This document shows, piece after piece, positions 45,676 to 56,397 of a DNA stretch of 64,000 bases. The translations under genes were made by a program, and so were the position numbers. The stretch comes from Hyalangium versicolor (GTDB taxonomy: Bacteria; Myxococcota; Myxococcia; Myxococcales; Myxococcaceae). The DNA lies in assembly GCF_020103695.1 (NCBI RefSeq), contig NZ_JAHXBF010000016.1, forward strand, positions 278,873 to 342,872. Direction: 5' to 3'. The notes beneath the pieces are model-generated. The model saw nothing but the letters and a program-made list of their open reading frames with translations, was not told where the DNA came from and did no database searches. The first letter of the stretch is position 1. The number at the start of each line of letters is the position of its first letter.

Positions 45676-48600
45676 CTACTGCCGCAACTCCGTGGCGATG
45701 CTGCCGCGCCGCTTGAGTTCCTCGATCAGCTTCAAGTCTTGATCTCGTTTCTGCTGAAGCTCTTCCAAGGCCTTGCCAAGATCGCGTTGGGCACTGCGTG
45801 CTTCCGCGGCGCTTCGATCCGATCGCCACTGCATGAACCGGGCGCGCCGCCTCGCCAGCTCTTCCTTGCGAAGAGTCACGGCCAATTCATCGTTCGTCTG
45901 CTGGAGCCGGGTGAAGGCGGCTTCGAGCTGCTCGCTGGTCTGCTTCTCCCGGCTCAATGCCTGCTGGAGGTTCTGCTGTGCGGCTTGTACTTCCACGAGG
46001 CTCTTCTGGGCCTTCGCTTCGGACACTCGTGCTATCTGCGCCTGCTGCTCGGTCTCCTCCTTGGAGGCAACCGCCTCGGCGCGCGCTCTCTCAGCTGCCA
46101 CCTGCGCGTTCCGGATCACCACCATCGCCACCACGGAAGCAGTCACCAACAACAGGAGGAAGGCCGCCGAGCCAATCATCAGCACCCGCTTGCGCCGAAC
46201 CGTGCGAGCTGCCTGGGCGAGCACCGCCGCCAGGAAGTCCTGCTGGACCTGGGGCAGCTCGGCGCGATTGCGGCGCTCGAAGCGCTGCGCCTCCTCCACC
46301 ATCTCCCCGCCCCAGAGCAGCCCGTTGTCATATCCCTTCGCCTGCCATTGCCTCGCAGCGTTGCGGAGCTGCTCCAGGAAGACCGCATCCTCCTGGTTCT
46401 CGTCCAACCAGCGCTTCAGCGTCGGCCAGCCGTGGATGAGGGACTCGTGGACAATCTCCACCGTGGCGCCCTGTGAGTCTCCTCCCGTCTGCACCACCAG
46501 CAGCCGTGCCTGCACCAGGTGATCCGTCAACCGCTGGAGCTCCACTGCATCCCTCGTCAGCTCCCGCAGTTCCTCCACGGAGGCGATGGCGCGCGTGCGC
46601 TCCGCCGTCACCAACCGCAGGAAGATGGACCGCACCAGCGCTCGCGAGGCAGGAGTGAGATCTTCCAGGACGGTGTCCGCATGTCTCGCAAGCGCCCCCT
46701 CGACGCCTCCCATCGCGGCATAGCCTTGCATCGTGAGGAGCTTGCTCGCCGTGTCTCGATGCTCCCAGAGCTGGGTCGCGGCGAACTGCAGCAGCGGTAA
46801 CGCCCCGGGGGCCGTCTCCAGGTACTGCAGCATCGCATCCACCATCTCCGGCGTCTCGAACGCATAGCCCGCCATCTCCGCGGGCTGCACCAGTGCGTCT
46901 CGCAGACCATCCCGGCTCGGAGGCGGCAGGAAGAACAATCCCTGCCCCAGTTCCGCCATGAAGCGCTCGTCCTCAGGCACCCGATCCAGGAAGTCCGACC
47001 GGATGGAGAGCACCACCCGGATCGGTGAGGTGGCATCATCCGCAATGCCAGACAGGCACGCCGTGAACGCCAGGCGCTCCTGCGCATCGGCTACTTGCGT
47101 GTAGAGCTCCTCGAACTGATCCACGAAGAGCAGGATCCTCCGCCGCTGGTGACGCGCCCGGCTCCTCAGCACCGAGCCCACGTACCCCGGCTCCGCGCGC
47201 ACCTGCTCGACGAGTTGCTGGTACTCCTTGAGGTCCTGCACCAGCGATGCCGACGTCATGAGAGGAGCAACCAAGCTGGCCAGTGCCGCCAACGGTTGGC
47301 GTCCCGGGCGAACCACGAGCGTCTCCCAGGCCTCCCCCGAGCGCTTGAGCACTGGCGCCAGCCCCGCTCTCACGAACGAGGACTTCCCCGCACCGGACGG
47401 GCCCACCACCGCCATGAGCGGTCTGTCGTGGATGCGATGCACCAGCGCCGCGATCTCTCGCGAACGCCCGAAGAAGCGATCCGCATCCTCCTCCTGGAAC
47501 GAGCTGAGCCCGGCATAGGGCGCTTCGTCGACTCGCAGCTCGCGCGTGTAACGGCCCGGCAGGAACGGCTCCAAAGCCCGAATCAACGACCCCGTGTCCG
47601 GAAAGCGCTCCTCCTTGCGCTTGAGCAGGCAGCGGTCCACCACATCCGCCAACGCCTGCGGCACTTCGGGAGCCGCTGCGCGCAAACGCGGCATCGGCTC
47701 GTCCAGGAATGCCGTCACCGCCAGCTGCGGCCCCCGCAGCGGATCCAGCGGGTGCTTCCCCGCCAGCATCCGGAACAAGATGAGGCCTACGGCCCAGATG
47801 TCACTCCGAGCATCCACCTCCGCCCCGCCCCGCCATTGCTCCGGGGACATATAGGACAGCGTGCCCACCAGAACGCCGTTGCGTGTGAGGTTGGTGAGAT
47901 CCGCATCCGCATTCGCGCCTGTGAGAATGGGCATGCGCTCGACGCGGGGACTCTCCGGCGTGAGGTCCGGCCCCTGGAGCACCTTCGCAATTCCGAAGTC
48001 GAGCACCTTGATCGAGCCCGACTCCGTCACGAGGATGTTCTCAGGCTTGAGATCCCGGTGAACGATGCCGGCCTCATGCGCCGAGGACAGCGCCCTCACC
48101 ACCGGGAGGATCATCTCCACCGCTCGGGCGGGCGGCAGCCGCTGCGCCCCCACCGCCTTGTGCAACGGCTGGCCCTGCAGGTACTCCAGCACCATGAACG
48201 GGCTGCCCAGGAACTCGCCCACCTCGTAGATGATGACGATGTTCTCGTGGCTACAACGTGCCGTAGCCCGGGCCTCGAGGATGAAGCGCCGAGTCGTGTC
48301 CGAGTCCGTGCTGTGCAGGAACTTGATCGCCACCCGTCGCCCCAGCCGCGTATCCCGCGCCAGGAAGACCGCACCCATCCCCCCCGATCCAATCTGGCGG
48401 ATGAGCTCGTACTGATGGATGCGCGTTCCCGGCCCCGGCATCGTGCCCGGCCCCTGCTGCGGCTTCGCCCCTCCTTGCGTGGGAGCCTGCCGGCTCTGAA
48501 GCCCCGGAGGATGCGCCCGGACTGCCGCAAGTCTGCCCGCTCGGGCGGCATCACTCGGGCTGGGCGTGAAGACTGCCTGCCCTCCCGTGGCAGAGGGCGA

Positions 48601-48687
48601 AGCACCTGCGCTGGCGCCCGTGGCAGACTCCTCCCGCGTGGAGGCAGCGGGAGAGCTGCTCACAGGGCTTCGCTCGATCTTGCTCAT
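45676..48687 (-). CDS. Ser/Thr protein kinase fused to nSTAND ATPase, membrane anchored
   Basis: 1003 residues. After a low-complexity N-terminus, the Hanks-type kinase (about 90-375) has GSGGMGAVFLA, VAIKFL, HRDLKPENIL, DFGIAK and SPEQWRGG, all intact. A STAND-type NTPase follows (about 390-800): YAGLSSFQEEDADRFFGRSR, Walker A GPSGAGKSS and Walker B-like RRILLFVDQFEELYTQ. One membrane span (about 830-855) is followed by a long coiled coil to the C-terminus, outside the membrane by simple topology. Such nSTAND1 fusions are typical signalling proteins in multicellular bacteria. It starts the three-gene operon with the PEGA-like TPR protein and the DUF4215 lipoprotein. Confidence 0.95.
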   Translation of the reverse strand: MSKIERSPVSSSPAASTREESATGASAGASPSATGGQAVFTPSPSDAARAGRLAAVRAHPPGLQSRQAPTQGGAKPQQGPGTMPGPGTRIHQYELIRQIGSGGMGAVFLARDTRLGRRVAIKFLHSTDSDTTRRFILEARATARCSHENIVIIYEVGEFLGSPFMVLEYLQGQPLHKAVGAQRLPPARAVEMILPVVRALSSAHEAGIVHRDLKPENILVTESGSIKVLDFGIAKVLQGPDLTPESPRVERMPILTGANADADLTNLTRNGVLVGTLSYMSPEQWRGGAEVDARSDIWAVGLILFRMLAGKHPLDPLRGPQLAVTAFLDEPMPRLRAAAPEVPQALADVVDRCLLKRKEERFPDTGSLIRALEPFLPGRYTRELRVDEAPYAGLSSFQEEDADRFFGRSREIAALVHRIHDRPLMAVVGPSGAGKSSFVRAGLAPVLKRSGEAWETLVVRPGRQPLAALASLVAPLMTSASLVQDLKEYQQLVEQVRAEPGYVGSVLRSRARHQRRRILLFVDQFEELYTQVADAQERLAFTACLSGIADDATSPIRVVLSIRSDFLDRVPEDERFMAELGQGLFFLPPPSRDGLRDALVQPAEMAGYAFETPEMVDAMLQYLETAPGALPLLQFAATQLWEHRDTASKLLTMQGYAAMGGVEGALARHADTVLEDLTPASRALVRSIFLRLVTAERTRAIASVEELRELTRDAVELQRLTDHLVQARLLVVQTGGDSQGATVEIVHESLIHGWPTLKRWLDENQEDAVFLEQLRNAARQWQAKGYDNGLLWGGEMVEEAQRFERRNRAELPQVQQDFLAAVLAQAARTVRRKRVLMIGSAAFLLLLVTASVVAMVVIRNAQVAAERARAEAVASKEETEQQAQIARVSEAKAQKSLVEVQAAQQNLQQALSREKQTSEQLEAAFTRLQQTNDELAVTLRKEELARRRARFMQWRSDRSAAEARSAQRDLGKALEELQQKRDQDLKLIEELKRRGSIATELRQ

Positions 48688-48931
48688 TTCCGCTTCGTCT
48701 CTTCACGCAATGGCTGCCCAATTCCGGGAAAGCTCGAACCTCCCATCAGATACATCCACGCGTGGGACGAGCGCTGTACCCCCCAAGGAGCACGCCTCAA
48801 GCTCCGAAACCCGGCATTGCCCCCCGGAGAACGCATCCCAGCGGCTCCCCCGGGTTGTGTTGGGCCGTACCCATGCGGTAGGGACAGAGGGCTGATCCTT
48901 GGAGTCCCCCCTTCCCGCCGAGACGCCCCGA

Positions 48932-50389
48932 ATGGCCAAGACCACCCCCGCGTCGAGCAGCCGCTTCCCCCCGCAGATCCCGTTCATCATCGGCAACGAG
49001 GCCTGTGAGCGCTTCAGCTTCTACGGGATGCGCAACATCCTCATGGTGTTCCTCATGGATTACCTCCTGAGGAACGTGAACCCGGATGCGGCCATGCGCG
49101 AGGCCATGGCCAAGTCGCACTTCCACCTCTTCATGTCCGGGGTCTACTTCTTCCCCCTCTTCGGCGGGTACCTGGCGGACCGCTTCCTCGGCAAGTACCG
49201 CGTCATCTTCTGGCTCAGCCTCCTCTACTGCGTGGGCCAGTTCTGCCTCGCGCTCTTCGTGGAGAACATCTACGGCTTCTACACGGGCCTGCTGCTCATC
49301 TCTCTGGGCTCCGGCGGCATCAAGCCGTGCGTCTCCGCCATGGTCGGAGACCAGTTCACCGCCGAGAACAAGCACCTGGTGAAGAAGGTCTTCGCCATCT
49401 TCTACTGGTCCATCAACCTCGGCTCGTTCTTCGCCTCGCTCTTCATCCCCCTGGCCCTCAAGAACCTCGGGCCCGCCGTGGCCTTCGGCATCCCCGGCGT
49501 GCTCATGCTCATCGCCACCGTCATCTACTGGGCCGGCCGGCACCACTACGTCATGGTCCCCCCCACCGGCCGCAACCCCCACTCCTTCTTCCGGGTCGTC
49601 TTCTCGGCGCTCGGCAACCAGAGCCAGCGCACTCCCGGAGGCGGCTGGCTCTCAGCCGCCCGCGCGCGGCACCCCGAGGAGGCCATCGAGGGCGTTCGCG
49701 CCGTCTTCCGCATCAACCTCCTGCTGATGCCCACCATCCCCTTCTTCTGGATGCTCTTCGATCAGAAGGCATCCACCTGGGTGGTGCAGGCCAAGGCCAT
49801 GGATCCCCACGTGGGCTCGTTCACCTTCCAGCCCAGCCAGATGCAGTTCATCAACCCCGCGCTGGTGATGATCCTCATCCCCGTGCTCGCCGCCGTCGTC
49901 TACCCCGCCTTCCAGCGCATGGGCTGGGAGCTCACCCCGCTGCGCCGCATGCCGCTGGGCCTCGTCATCGGCGCGCTCTCGTACGTCATCGCCGGCTACT
50001 ACCAGGTGCTCATCGAAGGCCACACCGTCCTCAACATCTCCTGGCAGATCCTCCCGTACATCGTCCTCACGGTGGCGGAGATCCTCGTGTCCACCACGGG
50101 CCTGGAGTTCGCCTACACCCAGGCCCCTCGCGAGATGAAGAGCGTGGTGCAGAGCCTCTGGCTGCTCAACTCCACCCTGGCCAACGTGGCGGTGGCCATC
50201 GCCGCCGCGCTCAACATCTTCAAAGGCTCGGCCCAGTTCTTCTTCTACGCGGGCCTGGCCGCGCTGGCCGGCATCGGCATGGCTCTCATGGCCCGCCGCT
50301 ACACCGTCCGCGACTACTACCAGGAAGCCGCCCCCCCCATCCCCGTGGGCGAGCGTGCCGCGCCCGACCTCTCTCCCAAGGGCGCCTGA
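48932..50389 (+). CDS. POT/PTR-family proton-coupled peptide transporter
   Basis: 485 residues from the ATG at 48932; a TTG at 48899 is an alternative. Inner-membrane symporter for di- and tripeptides. The proton-coupling ExxER motif is in GNEACERFSFYGMRNIL, and the PTR2 signatures are FGGYLADRFLGKYR and FAIFYWSINLGSFFASL. About twelve to fourteen spans. It is followed 85 bases later by a second POT gene, as an apparent tandem duplication that has diverged strongly. For a protein-eating predator, peptide uptake is a natural role (inference). Confidence 0.93.
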   Translation: MAKTTPASSSRFPPQIPFIIGNEACERFSFYGMRNILMVFLMDYLLRNVNPDAAMREAMAKSHFHLFMSGVYFFPLFGGYLADRFLGKYRVIFWLSLLYCVGQFCLALFVENIYGFYTGLLLISLGSGGIKPCVSAMVGDQFTAENKHLVKKVFAIFYWSINLGSFFASLFIPLALKNLGPAVAFGIPGVLMLIATVIYWAGRHHYVMVPPTGRNPHSFFRVVFSALGNQSQRTPGGGWLSAARARHPEEAIEGVRAVFRINLLLMPTIPFFWMLFDQKASTWVVQAKAMDPHVGSFTFQPSQMQFINPALVMILIPVLAAVVYPAFQRMGWELTPLRRMPLGLVIGALSYVIAGYYQVLIEGHTVLNISWQILPYIVLTVAEILVSTTGLEFAYTQAPREMKSVVQSLWLLNSTLANVAVAIAAALNIFKGSAQFFFYAGLAALAGIGMALMARRYTVRDYYQEAAPPIPVGERAAPDLSPKGA

Positions 50390-50395
50390 GCCGAC

Positions 50396-50412
50396 ACGCA
50401 CTCCGAGTGCGT
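50396..50412. repeat. 17-base palindrome (8-1-8) in the gap between the POT genes
   Basis: ACGCACTC, one C, GAGTGCGT: a perfect inverted repeat 7 bases after the first POT stop. Possible operator or transcript-end hairpin; no T-run follows. Confidence 0.5.
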
Positions 50413-50418
50413 CCAGCC

Positions 50419-50454
50419 CCCCTCGGGTGGAGCGCTTGACAGCACTCCGAGGGG
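50419..50454. promoter_or_regulatory. Inverted repeat enclosing a TTGACA box upstream of the second POT gene
   Basis: CCCCTCGG (50419-50426) pairs with CCGAGGGG (50447-50454). A perfect -35 box TTGACA (50436-50441) lies in the 20-base loop; the element 17 bases further (ATTCGA) is a poor -10 box. It could be a promoter with an overlapping operator or an attenuating hairpin. Confidence 0.4.
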
Positions 50455-50474
50455 ACCGATTCGATGAGGTATCC

Positions 50475-52511
<2,037 letters not shown>

Positions 52512-52520
52512 ACAGCCCCC

Positions 52521-53675
52521 TCAGGGGCTGGGCGCGGAGGGAGGGCACGTGGGCCCCCCCTGGGACACATCCAAGTCGTAGTGAATGGACAAGGGGACCG
52601 AGGAAGCCACCCTGCGGGCGACCACGGCTCCGAAGATCTCCGCGCCCGCGCCCACATCCAGGTAGGTGCGCGGCAGATAGAAGTTGCCTACCAGCGAGAT
52701 GTCCGCAGGCAGCGTGAGCTGCTGCTCCCCGGTCACGTAGACGCGCAAGCGCGAGGGGGCTTGGGATGCGTCCAGGCCCGGCCACCGGCCCGTGGAGAAG
52801 CCTCCGGCGATGAAGAGATCCAGCTCCGCCCCCTCCTCCAACCGCACCTCGAGTCCTCCCACGCTCACGGCTCCGTCCACGAACAGCGCGCTTCGTCCTG
52901 CCACGACGAGCCGGGCCGTCCCCCCGCCGCTGATGCCTCGCAGGTAGAACCGTCCAGCCTCCAATCGCAGCGTCGAATCGCCCGAGAAGCCGGCGAGCGC
53001 ATCCGGGTCGAGTGGGAGCGAAGCGTTGTCGTTGTCCACGGCGTGATCCCCCACCGTGGTGGTGATGTCATCGAGGTCGGTCGCCGCACACGGACATGGG
53101 GACGCGAAAGGGACGACTGGCTCCCGCCGCAGCTCGGCCACCTCGAGCGGCCCGGAGACGGAGAGGGTCCGCTCCGCGGGAAGTGACAGGGTCCCGTCCA
53201 CCCTCAACGAGGCCAGATCGATATCGCCCGCGACCGACGCGGCGCCTTCCACGTGGACCGAGGCTTGGGGACCATTGAGCCGTCCCGCGCTGTGAAACTC
53301 TCCAGCGACGAACAGGGGCCGAGCCACGAGCTGGATGCCCGCCCCTGTGCCTGCCACCCAGAGTGAGCCACCCACCTGCAACTCCTCATTGGCGGTCAGG
53401 TCTCCATTCGTCGCGATGGACGCTCCCCGCCCTCCTGGCACCCAGGGCCCCAGAGAGCCCTGGAAGGCATCCGTGGAAATCTTCGCGCTGGCTGTCAGCG
53501 CCTCGCAGGTACACAGGGAGTGTGTGAAGAGCCGGGCCGCCCGCTCCCTGCGCTCGCAGGTCTCCGGCTCCGGCTCCGGCTCCGGCTCGGGCAGTTCCGC
53601 AACCGGGTCGCGCACGGAGCAACCTCCGCTCTTCAACAGGAGCCAAAAGAGCAGAAGCCGGTGGCAGCATCGCAT
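52521..53675 (-). CDS. Lipoprotein with beta-helix-like repeats
   Basis: 384 residues from the ATG at 53675 (GAGGAG upstream). Signal peptide MRCCHRLLLFWLLLKSGGCS with the lipobox Cys, followed by an acidic Pro-Glu run (EPEPEPEPE) as a spacer. The remainder is built of short beta-repeats with alternating hydrophobic residues and glycines (LQVGGSLWVAGTGAGIQLVA, ASVHVEGAASVAGDIDLASL, LVVAGRSALFVDGAVSVGGL), resembling polymer-forming/bactofilin-like or collagen-binding surface proteins. A CPC pair lies near the middle. It converges with the second POT gene and diverges, with about 116 bases between, from the beta-barrel/sigma-factor trio, so it may belong to that regulon. Confidence 0.85.
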   Translation of the reverse strand: MRCCHRLLLFWLLLKSGGCSVRDPVAELPEPEPEPEPETCERRERAARLFTHSLCTCEALTASAKISTDAFQGSLGPWVPGGRGASIATNGDLTANEELQVGGSLWVAGTGAGIQLVARPLFVAGEFHSAGRLNGPQASVHVEGAASVAGDIDLASLRVDGTLSLPAERTLSVSGPLEVAELRREPVVPFASPCPCAATDLDDITTTVGDHAVDNDNASLPLDPDALAGFSGDSTLRLEAGRFYLRGISGGGTARLVVAGRSALFVDGAVSVGGLEVRLEEGAELDLFIAGGFSTGRWPGLDASQAPSRLRVYVTGEQQLTLPADISLVGNFYLPRTYLDVGAGAEIFGAVVARRVASSVPLSIHYDLDVSQGGPTCPPSAPSP

Positions 53676-53791
53676 GTCTCGCTCCTCGGAGGACTCATCC
53701 CGCCCGGACGTGCGACACGTTCCGCGGGCCGGGTCTGGGCTTGCTGCTCCTATGCTAGGCTCCCCGCCGTTTGAGCAGCCCACTCCACCGC

Positions 53792-54844
53792 ATGATGCAG
53801 TGCCTCCTGCTCGGTGTCCTCGTGGGTTGGGGAACGGAGGGCCGAGCCGAGACGAAGTCCCCCTGGATCGCGGTGCTCCGAACGTCCTCGCCAGAGGACG
53901 AGGCCCTGGCGCGCCGCGTCCAGGGCCAGCTCAGCGATCTTCCGGTGGTGCTGCGGGTGAGCCCAGGGCCCGCGCCCGGCCCGAGCGAAGAGGAGCAATG
54001 GAGAACCGCCGTGGAGCTGGCCGGGAGCGAGTCCGCCCGGGTGGCGATCTGGTTCACCCATGAGCCGGAAGCGATCGGCGTCCACATCGCCGAGCCGTCC
54101 ACGCAGCACCTGTTCTTCCGGCGCATCCAGGCGGAGACGCCCCGGGGACGGTTGGACGCCTCTGCCCTGGCCGAGACCGCGGCCCTGGTGGTGCGCTCGG
54201 CGGTGAAAGCGCTGGAGGCGGGCCGCGAGGTCGGGGTCGAGGTGAAGGTCGCGGAGCCCGACCCTCCGGCGCCGGAACCACCGCCCAGCGCTCCGGCCCC
54301 AACCCCTCCGGAGCCAGGGGACTCCTGGGTCGTGGCCGTGGGGTGGCAAGCCACCCTCGATGGGGCCAGCCCTCAGGGCCAACAGGGATTGCAACTGGGA
54401 GCGGATTGGGAAGGCCGGTGGCTGCGCGGGCGCGTACGGGTGCTGATGAGCCTGCCCGCCCGTCTCTCCGACACCTACACCCGCGTCTCGCTGTCGAGGC
54501 ACGCCGCCATCGTGGGATTGGGGGTTCCCCTGAGTTCCACGAAAAGGTTCCGGGTGGGAGCAGATCTGGGAGTGGGCCTCGCCGGCTTCCGCCGGAGCAC
54601 CGTGGTACTGGCCCCCGAGGTCATTGCGACCCCGCCCCGACTCACCCTGGCTCCGCACGTGAGCCCTGAACTCTCCCTGCGCTGGCGAGGCGGCCGGGTG
54701 GCCCTGGAGGCCTCCCTGGCGATGGACGTGGTGGCGGGCGCACCGACCCTTGGCTACCAGCGGGGGGAGGAGTTCATCCCCCGAAACCGCCTATGGGTAA
54801 CCCAACCCCGCGTTGGATTGGCGATACTCGCGGGCTCCCCATGA
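53792..54844 (+). CDS. Exported protein with Pro-rich linker and beta-barrel-like C-terminus
   Basis: 350 residues from the ATG at 53792; a TTG at 53771 is an alternative and neither has a clear ribosome site. Signal peptide MMQCLLLGVLVGWGTEGRA. A soluble N-terminal domain (about 25-155, PWIAVLRTSSPEDEALARRV) is followed by a Pro-rich linker (PPAPEPPPSAPAPTPPEP) and a C-terminal part with about eight amphipathic strands (WVVAVGWQATLDG, GADWEGRWLRGRVRVLM, FRVGADLGVGLAGF, LSLRWRGGRVALEASLAM), which looks like an outer-membrane beta-barrel. Its stop overlaps the sigma-factor start by ATGA, so the two are translationally coupled. No family recognised. Confidence 0.8.
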   Translation: MMQCLLLGVLVGWGTEGRAETKSPWIAVLRTSSPEDEALARRVQGQLSDLPVVLRVSPGPAPGPSEEEQWRTAVELAGSESARVAIWFTHEPEAIGVHIAEPSTQHLFFRRIQAETPRGRLDASALAETAALVVRSAVKALEAGREVGVEVKVAEPDPPAPEPPPSAPAPTPPEPGDSWVVAVGWQATLDGASPQGQQGLQLGADWEGRWLRGRVRVLMSLPARLSDTYTRVSLSRHAAIVGLGVPLSSTKRFRVGADLGVGLAGFRRSTVVLAPEVIATPPRLTLAPHVSPELSLRWRGGRVALEASLAMDVVAGAPTLGYQRGEEFIPRNRLWVTQPRVGLAILAGSP

Positions 54845-55479
54845 GTTTTCGTGACCCGAAACCGCCGGTGCCTGGCTCCGTGCAATCAATGACGACGGCC
54901 AGCCCAGCCCGTGCGGTGGTGGACTCTGAGCAACAAGGCCGTATCCAGGCAGTCATTGCCGGACACAAGGGGGCCACCGAGGCCCTCGTGACGGAGCTCT
55001 TGCCTCGAGTGCGCAACCTGGTGCGCTACCTGATACGGGGGGATGATGTGGACGACACGGCTCAAGAGGCACTGATCGCCATCCTGCGGGGCCTGCCCAC
55101 GTGGCGGGGAGAAGGCTCGTTCAAGTCCTGGGCGGACCGGGTGGCGGTGCGGGTCATCTTCGCTTCCTTGAGGAAGCTGCGCGCCGATCAGCGCCGCTCC
55201 GCCGGGGAGCCCGAGGAGGAGCTGAGCGAGATGCCCTCCGAGGATGCCGCACCGGACGACTACATGCTCAAGCGGGACATGGCGCGACTGTTGGATCAGC
55301 TGCCCGACGAGCAGCGGCATGCCCTGGTGCTTCACTACGTCCTGGGAATGAGCGTGCCCGAGATCACCGAGCACCTCGCCATTCCCTTCGAGACGGTCCG
55401 CAGCCGGCTCCGCATGGGGCGCACGCGCCTCCGGGAGCTGTACGAGCAGGAGCCGAGCCGCGCAGGAGACAGGAAATGA
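54841..55479 (+). CDS. ECF-type RNA polymerase sigma factor
   Basis: 212 residues from the ATG at 54841. Region 2 is present (LVTELLPRVRNLVRYLIRGD, then DVDDTAQEALIAILRGLPTW and FKSWADRVAVRVIFASLRKL) and region 4 is clear (RLLDQLPDEQRHALVLHYVL, then MSVPEITEHLAIPFETVRSR and LRMGRTRLRELYEQ). No region 1.1 or 3 and no N-terminal extension domain. It overlaps the preceding and following genes by ATGA on both sides. ECF factors normally answer to a membrane-bound anti-sigma encoded next to them; the following gene is the candidate. Its regulon probably includes the flanking envelope genes (inference). Confidence 0.95.
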   Translation: MSFRDPKPPVPGSVQSMTTASPARAVVDSEQQGRIQAVIAGHKGATEALVTELLPRVRNLVRYLIRGDDVDDTAQEALIAILRGLPTWRGEGSFKSWADRVAVRVIFASLRKLRADQRRSAGEPEEELSEMPSEDAAPDDYMLKRDMARLLDQLPDEQRHALVLHYVLGMSVPEITEHLAIPFETVRSRLRMGRTRLRELYEQEPSRAGDRK

Positions 55480-56300
55480 GTCAGAGGATCGAAAATCACG
55501 AGGAGCCGTTCGATCTCCTCAGCCCTCTGGACGAGAGCGCCGGCCCCGCCCCGCGCATCTCTCCGCAGCGTTCCGCGGCGCTCATCCAGGGAGTGCTCAC
55601 GGCCCTGGAGGCTCCGCCCGCTCCCCCATCGCCCCGGCGCTGGTATCTGCGCCGAGGCACCTGGCTGTCGGGAGCGGCGCTGGTGCTGGCGGGTGCCGCG
55701 ACCGTGAGCTTCTTGCAGTCCCGGACGGCGCCTCCTGCCCCTCAGCCCGTGCAGGAGATCGTCCAGGCTCCAGTGCCCATGCCGCCCACGCCTCCCGCGG
55801 TGGAGCCTGCCCCGGAGCCCGTGGAGCCTCCTGCCGCGGCCTCGCCCCCCGAGCCCGCGGTGATTCCCTCTCAGGAGCCGGTGGTGAAGCCTCGGCCCGC
55901 CGCTCCCGCGTCCGAGCCCGAGGATCTCCTGCGCCTGGCCAACGAACGCCGGGCCGCGGGCAAGTGGCGCGACGCGGAGAGCCTCTACCTGCGCATCATC
56001 CAGTCCCACCCTGGCTCGGGCTCTGCCTATGTCGCGCGAGTAGCCTCCGGCGAGTTGAGGCTGCAGCACCTGCAAGATGCGCAAGGGGCCCTGCGCCAGT
56101 TCCAGCAGGCGCTCCGCATGCAGCCCCAGGGAGCGTTGAGCGAGGAAGCGCGCCATGGCGTGGCGGAGGCCTGGCGGGTGATCGGGGATGCGGCGCACGA
56201 GGCCGAAGCGCTGAAGGACTTCCTGAAGGCCCACCCGGACTCCCTCCACGCCGAGGCCGCGGAGCGGCGGTTGAAGGAGCTGGCCGCACCCGCTCCCTGA
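55476..56300 (+). CDS. Membrane protein with cytoplasmic lead, Pro-rich linker and TPR repeats (candidate anti-sigma)
   Basis: 274 residues; AGGAG lies before the ATG, which overlaps the sigma stop by ATGA. The first about 60 residues are cytoplasmic, then one span (WLSGAALVLAGAATVSFLQS), a Pro/Glu-rich periplasmic linker (about 85-150) and a TPR domain (about 155-270: DLLRLANERRAAGKWRDAES, then LYLRIIQSHPGSGSAYVARV and FQQALRMQPQGALSEEARHG). The one-span topology, order and coupling are those of sigma/anti-sigma pairs, but the short lead lacks the HxxxCxxC zinc motif of common anti-sigma domains. The TPR part would sense or bind an envelope partner, perhaps the coupled beta-barrel-like protein. 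Confidence 0.88.
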   Translation: MSQRIENHEEPFDLLSPLDESAGPAPRISPQRSAALIQGVLTALEAPPAPPSPRRWYLRRGTWLSGAALVLAGAATVSFLQSRTAPPAPQPVQEIVQAPVPMPPTPPAVEPAPEPVEPPAAASPPEPAVIPSQEPVVKPRPAAPASEPEDLLRLANERRAAGKWRDAESLYLRIIQSHPGSGSAYVARVASGELRLQHLQDAQGALRQFQQALRMQPQGALSEEARHGVAEAWRVIGDAAHEAEALKDFLKAHPDSLHAEAAERRLKELAAPAP

Positions 56301-56348
56301 TCGATATGCCGAACTGAGCAGGGACAAGGGATACGTGCACCTCATGCG

Positions 56349-56385
56349 CGGCGGCAGGTGACGCCCGCGAGCGTCCCTGCCGCCG
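56349..56385. terminator. Strong hairpin between convergent genes
   Basis: CGGCGGCAGG, a bulged T, GACGC, a 6-base loop, then GCGTC and CCTGCCGCCG: a 15-bp stem with a single bulge. It sits between the stops of the TPR gene (56300, plus) and the aerolysin-like gene (56398, minus). No T-run on either side; likely a bidirectional transcript end. Confidence 0.65.
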
Positions 56386-56397
56386 GCCTCCGCTGAA

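Noticed and set aside
47095..49008. Plus-strand frame opposite the Ser/Thr kinase
   Set aside because: It shows no motif and overlaps an intact kinase/ATPase gene on the minus strand.
53571..53594. Short GGCTCC-type direct repeat resembling a repeat array
   Set aside because: It encodes the EPEPEPEPE spacer of the lipoprotein and is explained by the coding sequence.
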